From contig JACJWA010000002.1 in assembly GCA_020637395.1 (NCBI GenBank), positions 62,001 to 126,000 on the forward strand: 64,000 nucleotides of DNA, read 5' to 3'. The translations under genes were made by a program, and so were the position numbers. Position 1 is the first letter of the stretch, and the number at the start of each line of letters is the position of its first letter. This DNA comes from Calditrichota bacterium (lineage in GTDB: Bacteria; Electryoneota; RPQS01). Below are positions 52,388-60,657 of the stretch, one piece after another. A model generated the notes under the pieces. The model did no database searches. It saw nothing but the letters and a program-made list of their open reading frames with translations, and was not told where the DNA came from.

Positions 52388-54238
52388 CTATGGCTGATTC
52401 ACCGCTCGCACGATGAAGAACTTCTGCGCATCCACTCCAACTGGAACCACCATCATCTTCGTCAAAGTGTTGCCTTCAAAGTTTCCGTTCTGCAAAATGC
52501 TGTCCGATACCGTGTGCGAGAACACGTCATAGCTCACGCGCTCCGGACCAAGCCAGCGCAGCGTCGCATCCGTTCCGTTCGTGGCAATCGTCAGCGAGTA
52601 CGGCGAGCAAACCCAGTCATTCCAGAACATATTGCCCAAGTCCTGCGTCGGACCGCTGTCATCCAAAGAGAGCGGACGATTCGGAACATCTTCCCACGTC
52701 GTTCCGCCCAGCTCATGGAAACGGAACTTGAATTCCTGCTCAATGGCAGAACCCGCCGGAAACAGCACGTCCAGCGTCCACTGTCCATCCAGATCAACAT
52801 CCGTCATCGTTTCGCCGTTCCAACCGTTGAACGGCCCGGCAACGCTCATCGAATCCGGGAAGATACCCACAGTCTCAAGGCACTGCGCATCGCAGCGGAA
52901 CGTCACGGTCACGGGATTCGTGGTCGGATTCGGAATCACATATGTCACCGTGATGTCATTCGTGTCCGGCAGAGTGAAGGATGGATTCGGACCAACAACG
53001 AGCCAGGTGTCGTTCTCATCCACACAGCCCCATTCAAAATTCGGCGTGCCGCCATTCGGCACAAGCACAAACAGACGCGAGAACACGTGATCACCTGCAA
53101 CAGCGTCGCCGTTCGTGCCGTCATCATAAAGACGGAAGTTGCCGCCCTGCCAGGCCGCGTCATACTCGTGATAGAAGTTGAACGAGCCCTTCATGTAAAT
53201 CGTGTCGTGCGTCGCGCCCGGATCTTCCACGCGGAACAAAACGTCCGAATAGGAAGGCGCAGTCCACGACAGCGAATCGAAGTTCGGATCAATCGAGTTG
53301 TTCGCAACGTCACGAATACCCGACGTCAGCGAAATGCTGTACTGCGTGCCGTCTGCAAATCCCGAGAAATTGTTGATACCCACGGTCAGCGCCGTCGCGT
53401 ATTGAATTCCCGTGAACGGCCAACCGCCCGGAATGTAGTTCGATGAGTTGTTCAGCGAAGCCAAATTCATCGGCTCATTGAACAGAAGCTCCACGCCGCG
53501 ACGATCAATCTGGTGCACCGAAACAAGCTGCGGTGCGACCACGTCGCCGAACGCTGCCTGCACCGTGTACGGGAACTGCACATTCAATGGATGTCCAACC
53601 GCACCGTTGTCGCTCGGGAACGTGGGCAGAGCAGGCAAACATGCCACGCCGCCCTGAGCATCCCATGTGTGGCGCAGCCACATCGAAATGTTCAGAGTCG
53701 CTCCCGCCGCCGGAGTACCGATCTGATTCTTGCGAATTGCAACTTCCGTCCACTGTCCGCCGCCGCCTGCGTCCGTCGTAATCTCAGGCTGCTGCACCCA
53801 CGTGTTGATGTTCCACGTGTTCAGACCGGTGAACTGCGAACTCTGATTGTCCGTGTTCCATTGCATCACCAGATCATATTCCGGTTTGAACGGATGCGTG
53901 TAAGCCACGGCGCTCGCGCCCCAGCATGCAAACGTGCCGCCGGCTGCCGTGTTGTTCACGTCAAACAGTATGTGCACGTGCACGCTCTTGCCGTCCGCCA
54001 GCGGATCAGGATCCGCGTCATAACCAAAGTACACCCACTCGGCGTCATCCGTGACATACAGACCGCCGTCAAGATTGAACTCGACGGGCAAAGCCTGAGA
54101 AGTCGTCGAATGATCCGGAGTGCTGCCCCAACCGGCGTCCTTGATGCCGTCAATCACCGGTGTGAAAGACGGGACCGCATAAGCGGCCGCCGCGGCAAGC
54201 AAGATCGCCGCGAAAACCATTCTGCGCAAAGCATTCAT
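52388..54238 (-). CDS. Secreted carbohydrate-binding-type protein (DOMON/CBM9-like, CBM48/20-like, Fn3)
   Basis: 616 residues, starting at 54238 where AGAGGA precedes the ATG and 'MNALRRMVFAAILLAAAAAYA' is a clean signal peptide. The N-terminal ~190 residues look like a DOMON/CBM9-like sandwich ('VIDGIKDAGWGSTPDHSTT', 'AEWVYFGYDADPD'). Next come a Big-type or Fn3-like part, then a starch-binding-like segment ('AGPFNGWNGETMTDVDLDG') and a C-terminal Fn3-like domain ('DATLRWLGPERVSYDVF'). No catalytic residues are seen. It is the last gene of the minus-strand operon, 54 bases after the large GH57-like gene, and may hold glucan near the cell surface. Confidence 0.7.
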   Translation of the reverse strand: MNALRRMVFAAILLAAAAAYAVPSFTPVIDGIKDAGWGSTPDHSTTSQALPVEFNLDGGLYVTDDAEWVYFGYDADPDPLADGKSVHVHILFDVNNTAAGGTFACWGASAVAYTHPFKPEYDLVMQWNTDNQSSQFTGLNTWNINTWVQQPEITTDAGGGGQWTEVAIRKNQIGTPAAGATLNISMWLRHTWDAQGGVACLPALPTFPSDNGAVGHPLNVQFPYTVQAAFGDVVAPQLVSVHQIDRRGVELLFNEPMNLASLNNSSNYIPGGWPFTGIQYATALTVGINNFSGFADGTQYSISLTSGIRDVANNSIDPNFDSLSWTAPSYSDVLFRVEDPGATHDTIYMKGSFNFYHEYDAAWQGGNFRLYDDGTNGDAVAGDHVFSRLFVLVPNGGTPNFEWGCVDENDTWLVVGPNPSFTLPDTNDITVTYVIPNPTTNPVTVTFRCDAQCLETVGIFPDSMSVAGPFNGWNGETMTDVDLDGQWTLDVLFPAGSAIEQEFKFRFHELGGTTWEDVPNRPLSLDDSGPTQDLGNMFWNDWVCSPYSLTIATNGTDATLRWLGPERVSYDVFSHTVSDSILQNGNFEGNTLTKMMVVPVGVDAQKFFIVRAVNQP

Positions 54239-54292
54239 GATAGTCCTCTTCTCTTCATGTAGTGGTAAAGTTTCCAAACCAAATAAGTCTCT

Positions 54293-57200
54293 CTAAATTC
54301 CGCCGCGCGCAACAATCGTGTAAAACACTCGGTCGCCCGGCAGCACGGAGCTGTCTTCATACTCCGTGGAAGTGGTCTCGGTAAGATACGTGTAGGGTCC
54401 GTCCGAACTCGTCGCGCGATGAATCTCATACGTATGCGCGCCCGTCACCGCATCCCAATAAAGATGTGGCGTTCCACTTTGGCCACTGATCACAAGCTCC
54501 GGCGCAACGATGTCCGCCGACAAAATGTCCTTCGTCCGCGCCCCCATCAGTGGCAGCGGACCGGATGCATAAGGCGGATAAATCAAATAGAAGTGCGACA
54601 GCGTCACGAGCGTTCCCGTCGGATTTGCCGGCGGGAGCGCGCGCGTCGTGATCTGACTCTCTTCCTGTGTTACATGCACGGCCAGCGCAATCCCCGTCGG
54701 ATTTCCCAAATCACTCCACGGAATTCGCATTTCCGTAAATGGATTTCCCGACCAGCCGTTGTAGCTTTCGCCGCCGTGCTGTCCGTACTGCAAGTAAGTC
54801 CACGCCGCGCCGGTCCAATGATTGATCTGCATATTGCTCGGTCCGCCCTCAATCGCAACTTGGTATTCGATGCGATGCGGGTTGGCAAACTGCACCCGTC
54901 CCCACGAATCCGTCGCGGCACCCGAGTTCGTCAACTGATCCGTGTCAATGTCAACGAATAAATCACCGGTGGCGAGATCCTTGCGCCAATAGCCGATGTA
55001 AAGCGCATTCGCATCCCACGTGATCGTCAGCGTATCCGTTCCCGCGATCAAACACTCGTTCGCCACATCGAAATCCTGCGTACCGTCAATCACAATCGTG
55101 TGCGGCGTCAATCCATTCGGTACGGCCAGCGCCGCTTCGTCAAAGTTTGGGTCAACGACATTGCCATTCATATCAGTCACGTTGACAACTGAAACAATTC
55201 CGTTTTCACCTCCGCCGAGATTCGGCGTGACGGTCAACCGAACCTTTGTCCAATCACCCTGCCGCACCGCCGCAGTAACGGTGTGCGCAGGAACAAACCC
55301 CGACAGCATCCAGTTCGCGGGAACTTCGGCCAATGCTTCATTCACCGCCTCGCTGAATGTCACTTCAATCGTATTGCTGTTGATAAACGCCGCCTGCGCA
55401 TTCATGCGCGGACCGTACGTGTCCAGATTCAACGCCGTCAGCGCATCCAATTCCGCCACACGTCCATTGCCGTCCGGCGCGCTCGTCGGACCCGCATAGA
55501 GCAGGTACGTGAACTCCCCGTGACCGCGCAATTCATCGCCGCGCAAAAGCGTTCCCGAGAATTCCGTGATGTGCTGCGTGCCGCCGTTGTTCTTCACCAG
55601 CGCGCCCGTCGCTCCGCTGTTCGGATTGCGATACCCGGAATACGCCTGATCAGGATCCCAGATGCGCTCCATATCCGCATCCCAAATCATTCCCAACAAG
55701 TCCGGACTGAATCCGTGACGTATGTAGCAATTCTGCGCGCCGACGTCGTAACGCGCCTGCAAATACGGCGCACCCGCCGCGACCTCAATCGTCTTCTCAA
55801 CAGTTCCAAAACTCATCCGGATTTTCGCAAATGAGTTCGTATTCGAGTCAATCGAAAGCGCGTACAAATCATTCCGGTACGTCGGACTCACATCCGCAAA
55901 CGCCGCCTGATGATTGTTCGAACCCGGCTCGTCATAGTCGCCGTCCGTCTCCGCCCAATAGGTGTTGCAGCTTCCCACGATGGAGAAGTTCTCGGACGTC
56001 GGTCCTTTGCTGAAGATATACTGCGCGCGTCCGCCGATGGATTCAAACACCGCAAGCACGCGGTCGTTGTGAATCACCAGCTCGTCTACGCCGTCAAGAT
56101 CAATGTCGCTGAAAAACGCGCCGCACGTGTTGGCATACTCTCCCGCCGCCCAGTGCGCAGCTTCGGCATACACCGCAGCGTTCTTGATGTGCGCACTGTA
56201 GCGATGCTGCCAGCCGCTGATCGGCCCGCCCATGTAATCATGCCACGCCGTTTCGTGCAAGTTGGTCATCATCACATACCACGCCGTCTCGGACAAATTG
56301 TTCGCGGGCGCGCTCGTCACGTCGCCGTAAACCGTCGTCCAGATCTGACCGTAGTTCCACGCGGGCGCGTGATAATCCGACAGCGACGCGTACCCCGCCC
56401 AGTGCGTGTACCAACTGTTGTTCGTTCCGCCGTAGCCGTTGTTCCCGCCGATCAATCCATACGTGCCGTTCCCGACTTCGATTCCCGTTCCGTTGAAATC
56501 CGGATTGTCGAGCGCGGCATCAAGCTTCCACATGTCCACCGCCGGAAAATTATCCGCAGCCCAATTCACAACTTGTGAATAGTTCTCAAGACAATCGGGA
56601 CAATTGAAATCCGCCATCTCCGCCGCGGCTTCCCAGTCCGTGCCATAGACGATAATCCCATAGCGTCCCGTGCTCTGAATCTGAGCAATCGCCGCGCTGG
56701 GATTGTAATGACAGTTCCCCGTAAAGTCTCCGTCAATCGGAATCACGCGCAGCGTGATGCCAGAGCCGTTGTTCATCCAATGGATCTTCCGGTCGCTGTA
56801 TCCCGACACATGCGGCCAATCATCCAGGATCACCGCGTCAATGCCGTGCTGCGTCCAGTTGTCACCGAGCCACGGATCATTCAGTCCTGCGTCGGGATAG
56901 TGCCCCTGCGCGCACCACACACGCTCCGGAATCCACGCCACGCGCGAACTATAACTGAACTTGTAGTCAATCATGTCCTGCTCGATCCCGACCGCCCAAT
57001 TGTTCATGTTGTCATACACGAACGGCATGATGTGCTGCGCATAGGCCGAACCCAAAACTCCGAGCCAACCTTCCGCGATGCCATCTTGCATCCACGTCAG
57101 AAACGCCGGATCATACCAGTCCGCCGCCGTCATCAGCGTTCCCGAAAGATGAAAATTCCCCGGCGCGCTTCGTCCCTGATGCAGTTCGAGAATCTCGTCA

Positions 57201-57739
57201 AACCCCTCCGTGCCGTCCTGCCCGCGAAACACATCCGTATAAGTCAATCCCTGATTGCCGTGATGCACAAACGCGCAGTTGCCCACGTCGCCGTCCAGCG
57301 GACGATGCGAGTCGCGTGACCATTCGATTTGGTCCGCAATCATTCCGTTCTCTGAAACTATGACGTCAATCGCCGCCGCGCCGCTCCACTCCGCAGGCCG
57401 TGCAATCGCCCACTCCAGCACACCACGATATGCCGTTTCCCGCACCGCAGCACTTCCGGCTTCGCCGCTCGTCAGCCGCGCCAGAAATCCCTTCGCGTCG
57501 CGCACCGACCACTGCACCTTCCCGTCGCCCTGCCAATCGCTGAGCAGCGTCGTCTTGCAATAGAGCGAGTCCGCGGTTTCCCGATAGAACAAATTGCACA
57601 AATCGAAATCGCCGCGCGCGGCGTCCCCGATCTCATCTTTCGCCAGCCAATGCTCCACCTTCCACGGAGAATTCTGATAGTCCTCCGCGGCCACGGCAAG
57701 CCCCGCCATGCACAAAAACAGCAGCAATAACCTCTTCAT
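54293..57739 (-). CDS. Large secreted GH57-like protein with DOMON and Fn3 domains
   Basis: 1148 residues with a signal peptide ('MKRLLLLFLCMAGLAVAA'). The catalytic-like region (~150-560) has 'CAFVHHGNQGLTYTD' (His159/His160) at the first-motif position, 'AWIPERVWC' with Glu272, and 'VYGTDWE' with Asp368, an order like GH57. The third region has 'ETAWHDYMGG'. Residues ~560-720 are beta-rich, then a DOMON-like domain ('ALYIGYWRKDLATGDLFVD') and an Fn3-like C-terminus ('LYWDAVTGAHTYEIHRA'). It is probably a periplasmic or extracellular alpha-glucan-active enzyme. The catalytic residues are guesses from motif position. It is seven bases after the MalG-like gene. Confidence 0.7.
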   Translation of the reverse strand: MKRLLLLFLCMAGLAVAAEDYQNSPWKVEHWLAKDEIGDAARGDFDLCNLFYRETADSLYCKTTLLSDWQGDGKVQWSVRDAKGFLARLTSGEAGSAAVRETAYRGVLEWAIARPAEWSGAAAIDVIVSENGMIADQIEWSRDSHRPLDGDVGNCAFVHHGNQGLTYTDVFRGQDGTEGFDEILELHQGRSAPGNFHLSGTLMTAADWYDPAFLTWMQDGIAEGWLGVLGSAYAQHIMPFVYDNMNNWAVGIEQDMIDYKFSYSSRVAWIPERVWCAQGHYPDAGLNDPWLGDNWTQHGIDAVILDDWPHVSGYSDRKIHWMNNGSGITLRVIPIDGDFTGNCHYNPSAAIAQIQSTGRYGIIVYGTDWEAAAEMADFNCPDCLENYSQVVNWAADNFPAVDMWKLDAALDNPDFNGTGIEVGNGTYGLIGGNNGYGGTNNSWYTHWAGYASLSDYHAPAWNYGQIWTTVYGDVTSAPANNLSETAWYVMMTNLHETAWHDYMGGPISGWQHRYSAHIKNAAVYAEAAHWAAGEYANTCGAFFSDIDLDGVDELVIHNDRVLAVFESIGGRAQYIFSKGPTSENFSIVGSCNTYWAETDGDYDEPGSNNHQAAFADVSPTYRNDLYALSIDSNTNSFAKIRMSFGTVEKTIEVAAGAPYLQARYDVGAQNCYIRHGFSPDLLGMIWDADMERIWDPDQAYSGYRNPNSGATGALVKNNGGTQHITEFSGTLLRGDELRGHGEFTYLLYAGPTSAPDGNGRVAELDALTALNLDTYGPRMNAQAAFINSNTIEVTFSEAVNEALAEVPANWMLSGFVPAHTVTAAVRQGDWTKVRLTVTPNLGGGENGIVSVVNVTDMNGNVVDPNFDEAALAVPNGLTPHTIVIDGTQDFDVANECLIAGTDTLTITWDANALYIGYWRKDLATGDLFVDIDTDQLTNSGAATDSWGRVQFANPHRIEYQVAIEGGPSNMQINHWTGAAWTYLQYGQHGGESYNGWSGNPFTEMRIPWSDLGNPTGIALAVHVTQEESQITTRALPPANPTGTLVTLSHFYLIYPPYASGPLPLMGARTKDILSADIVAPELVISGQSGTPHLYWDAVTGAHTYEIHRATSSDGPYTYLTETTSTEYEDSSVLPGDRVFYTIVARGGI

Positions 57740-57746
57740 AAATGCT

Positions 57747-58565
57747 TCACCCTTTCACACTGCCCAGCGTCAAACCCGACACCAGCCATTTGGACAATTT
57801 CATAAACAACAAAATCACCGGAATACTCACCACAATCGAACCCGCCGCGTAAAGCCCCCATTCCGTCGTCATACTCGACTGAAACTGCTTGAGCCCGATC
57901 GGCAGAGTGTACATATCTTCCGTCAACAAAACCTGCGCCGCCACGACATACTCGCTCCACGCCGTCAGAAAACTGAACAGCGCGGTAATCACCAGCGCGG
58001 GCGCAGCCAAAGGCAAAATCACCAGATAAAATGTCTTGAACCGACTCGCGCCGTCCAGCATCGCCGCTTCCTCAAGCTCCAGCGGAATTGTGTCGTAATA
58101 CCCCTTCATCTGCCACACCGTGAACGGCAGCGCGGTCGCCGAGTAAACCACCATCAGCCCAATATACGAATTGATCAGCGAAAGCTTCGCAAGCATCAAG
58201 AACAACGGCAGCAGAAGCATCGTCGCCGGAAACATCTGCGTAATCAAAAGCAGACTCATTCCCACTTTGTACCCCGGAAACCGGAATCTCGAAAACGCAT
58301 AGCCCGCCGTCGAAGCCAGTGCCGTCGCAAAGATCGTTACCGCCGCGGCAACCAGCGTGCTGTTCAAAAGCCACCGCGCAAACGGACGATCCGTAAACAG
58401 CGTCACATAGTTCTGAAACGTCGCATCTTCGGGAATAATCTCCAGCGACGTCGAAAGCAATCGGTCCGCCGGACGCAGCGACACCGTCACAACCGTAAGC
58501 ACCGGATACAGAGTCGCAATCGTGACAATCACCAAGAGCGTAAACAAAACGGCTTTCTTCAGCAT
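57747..58565 (-). CDS. ABC sugar transporter permease, MalG-like
   Basis: 272 residues and six TM helices. The EAA loop that contacts the ATPase is 'EAAMLDGASRFKTFYLVILPL' (shown in part: EAAMLDGAS...ILP). It pairs with the MalF-like permease, two bases upstream on the minus strand. By neighbourhood it should import maltose or maltodextrin, although the family also moves other sugars. Confidence 0.9.
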   Translation of the reverse strand: MLKKAVLFTLLVIVTIATLYPVLTVVTVSLRPADRLLSTSLEIIPEDATFQNYVTLFTDRPFARWLLNSTLVAAAVTIFATALASTAGYAFSRFRFPGYKVGMSLLLITQMFPATMLLLPLFLMLAKLSLINSYIGLMVVYSATALPFTVWQMKGYYDTIPLELEEAAMLDGASRFKTFYLVILPLAAPALVITALFSFLTAWSEYVVAAQVLLTEDMYTLPIGLKQFQSSMTTEWGLYAAGSIVVSIPVILLFMKLSKWLVSGLTLGSVKG

Positions 58566-58567
58566 GG

Positions 58568-59443
58568 CTATCCCTTCGATCCTGCCTGCATCTTCCGCAT
58601 GAACGTCACCGAGAACAGCACCAGGATCAGGAATATGATCATCGAGCCCGCCGCCGCGTATCCATATCTATACAAATTGAACGCCGCACGATAGACATAC
58701 GACACCAGAATGTGCGTCTGATCCGCGGGCTCGCCGCCGTTCGACACCAGCCAGACAATATCAACTTTGTTAAAAGTCCACACGAAACCCAAAATCACGG
58801 CGGGAGTCAGCACCGGAACAAGCATTGGCAGCGTGATCTTGCGAAATCTCTGCCACGCGCCCGCTCCGTCAATCATCGCCGCTTCATAAAGCTCCTTCGG
58901 AATGCTCTGCAATCCTCCCAGAGCTACAACCATCATAAACGGAAACCCGAGCCAAACATTCGTCACCACACACGCCGTAAATGTCCCCAGCGGATCATTC
59001 AGCCATTGAATCGGCGTCTGACTGAACACCTTGGTCAAAATTAAGTTCACCGCGCCGTATTCATAGTGAAACATTCCGCGCCACGTCAGCGCCGTCACCA
59101 CCGCCGGAATCGCCCACGGCAGAATCAGCAGCGTGCGAAACATCCGCTTGCCCGGAACATTCTCATGCAGAATCACCGCCAGCGCCACGCCGATCGTCAC
59201 GTGAAAGAACACATTCAGAATCGTCCACACGAGCGTCTTGCCGAGCACGCCGTAAAAAATCCCGTCGCCAAACACCTTCTCGTATTGTCGCGGACCGATG
59301 AGTTCCCAGTCTCGAATATGCAAGAGACTCATATTCGAGAACGACAGCACCACATTGTAGATGAATGGCCACACGACCACCAGCGCCACGACCACCGCCG
59401 CCGGCGCAACCATCCACAGGGCGAAATTGCGTTCGCTATTCAT
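58568..59443 (-). CDS. ABC sugar transporter permease, MalF-like
   Basis: 291 residues and six TM helices, without the extra N-terminal helices of the E. coli MalF, so closer to the MsmF/UgpA form. The EAA loop is 'EAAMIDGAGAWQRFRKITLP'. It starts inside the last codons of the binding-protein gene, overlapping it by eight bases, so the transporter subunits are translationally coupled. Confidence 0.9.
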   Translation of the reverse strand: MNSERNFALWMVAPAAVVVALVVVWPFIYNVVLSFSNMSLLHIRDWELIGPRQYEKVFGDGIFYGVLGKTLVWTILNVFFHVTIGVALAVILHENVPGKRMFRTLLILPWAIPAVVTALTWRGMFHYEYGAVNLILTKVFSQTPIQWLNDPLGTFTACVVTNVWLGFPFMMVVALGGLQSIPKELYEAAMIDGAGAWQRFRKITLPMLVPVLTPAVILGFVWTFNKVDIVWLVSNGGEPADQTHILVSYVYRAAFNLYRYGYAAAGSMIIFLILVLFSVTFMRKMQAGSKG

Positions 59444-60656
59444 TCATCTCCTGAATCTTCTGCTCCGCGTCGCGCTGCATTTTCTTCGCCGCGTCTTCCG
59501 GTGAAAGGTATCCGCCCAGCACGGATTGATACGAGGATCGCATTGCATCCCACACCGCACGCAGCTCCGGCACAATCGGCATGGGCCGCCCGACCTCAAA
59601 CTGCGACAAACTTTCCGCCACATGCGGACGCGAGACGTAAGTCGAATCCTCCCGCACTGCCAAACTGCTCGGAATAATTCCCGTCGCTTCCACAAACTCC
59701 TGCTGCACGTCATCGCTTAAGAGATACTTCAACAGCTTCACCGATTCGGTGAGCTCCTTGCCGTGAACACGCACGTTTACAGAATATCCCAACGGCGACA
59801 CCATCGGCGCGGGCCACAGCCCCGTCGAACTCACCTGCGGAATGCGCGCGAGTTCATAGTCAATTCCCGCCGCGCCGTAACCGCTCCACGACCACGGCCC
59901 GTTGATCAGCATCGCTGCGCGGCCTTCCTTGAACAACGCATCCGCCGTGTTGTAGTCGCAGTCCGGCGGAACAATTTTGTATTGATCCCGCAGCGCGCGC
60001 ACAAACTTGAACGCTTCAATCGCGGCAGGTGAATCAAGTGTCGGATGTCCATTCTCGTCCATCACCCATCCGCCAAACCCCGAAAACCACGGAATGAAAA
60101 AGAACGGCTCCGTGAAATTCCACACGAGCCCCCACTGATCCGTCACGCCGTCGCCGTTCAAATCCTTGGTCACCGCTTGACCAATCTCAAACAACTCATC
60201 CGTAGTCGTCGGAGGAGTAGGGAGGAGCGCCTTGTTATACACCAGCGCAAGGTGATTCCCAATCCGATCCGCAAGCTGATAAGTTTGTCCTTTGAACTTC
60301 ACCAGCGCGCGCTCATCGAATCGCGCAAACTCATCCGCCGCAAAAAACGAATCCAGCGGCTGCACAAACTTCATCGTCGCGAGCGGCCCCACCTGATCTG
60401 ACGGGCCATAGACTAAGCTCGGCCCCAATCCCGCCAGCCCCGCCGACTGATAGTTCGAGCGCAGCTCCTCAGTCTCTTTGTAGATCACTTCGATCTCAAC
60501 CGAGTCATGCTTCGCGTCATACTCCTGCACGACGCGCACCAGCACGGCTCGATCTTCAGGCTGCATCTGATGCCAAAGCTGCAAACGCGTAACGCCATCC
60601 TCGCTCGCGCAGCCCAGGAACAAAAGCAGGAAGCCAAGTGCAAAAAACCTTTTCAC
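59436..60656 (-). CDS. ABC sugar-binding lipoprotein, MalE-like
   Basis: 406 residues starting with GTG at 60656 ('MKRFFALGFLLLFLGC'): a lipobox gives lipidated Cys16. It is a solute-binding protein of the maltose type ('LQLWHQMQPEDRAVLVRVVQEY', 'PNMKFVQP'-like loops, 'AAMLINGPWSWSGYG', 'YLSPEDAAKKMQRDAEQK'). The frame is open further upstream to 60878 but lies inside the GH57 gene; only one base separates its stop from the GTG. It would deliver maltodextrin to the MalF/MalG permease. Confidence 0.9.
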   Translation of the reverse strand: MKRFFALGFLLLFLGCASEDGVTRLQLWHQMQPEDRAVLVRVVQEYDAKHDSVEIEVIYKETEELRSNYQSAGLAGLGPSLVYGPSDQVGPLATMKFVQPLDSFFAADEFARFDERALVKFKGQTYQLADRIGNHLALVYNKALLPTPPTTTDELFEIGQAVTKDLNGDGVTDQWGLVWNFTEPFFFIPWFSGFGGWVMDENGHPTLDSPAAIEAFKFVRALRDQYKIVPPDCDYNTADALFKEGRAAMLINGPWSWSGYGAAGIDYELARIPQVSSTGLWPAPMVSPLGYSVNVRVHGKELTESVKLLKYLLSDDVQQEFVEATGIIPSSLAVREDSTYVSRPHVAESLSQFEVGRPMPIVPELRAVWDAMRSSYQSVLGGYLSPEDAAKKMQRDAEQKIQEMNE

Positions 60657-60657
60657 G

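Noticed and set aside
52367..53446. Plus-strand open frame of 359 codons after the GH13 gene
   Set aside because: Its start lies in the terminator and it is antisense to the secreted carbohydrate-binding protein; the composition is Arg/Val/His-rich without domains.
57708..58694. Plus-strand open frame of 328 codons opposite the MalG-like gene
   Set aside because: Very rich in Arg, Gln, His and Asn, as expected for the reverse of a membrane-protein gene; no known family.
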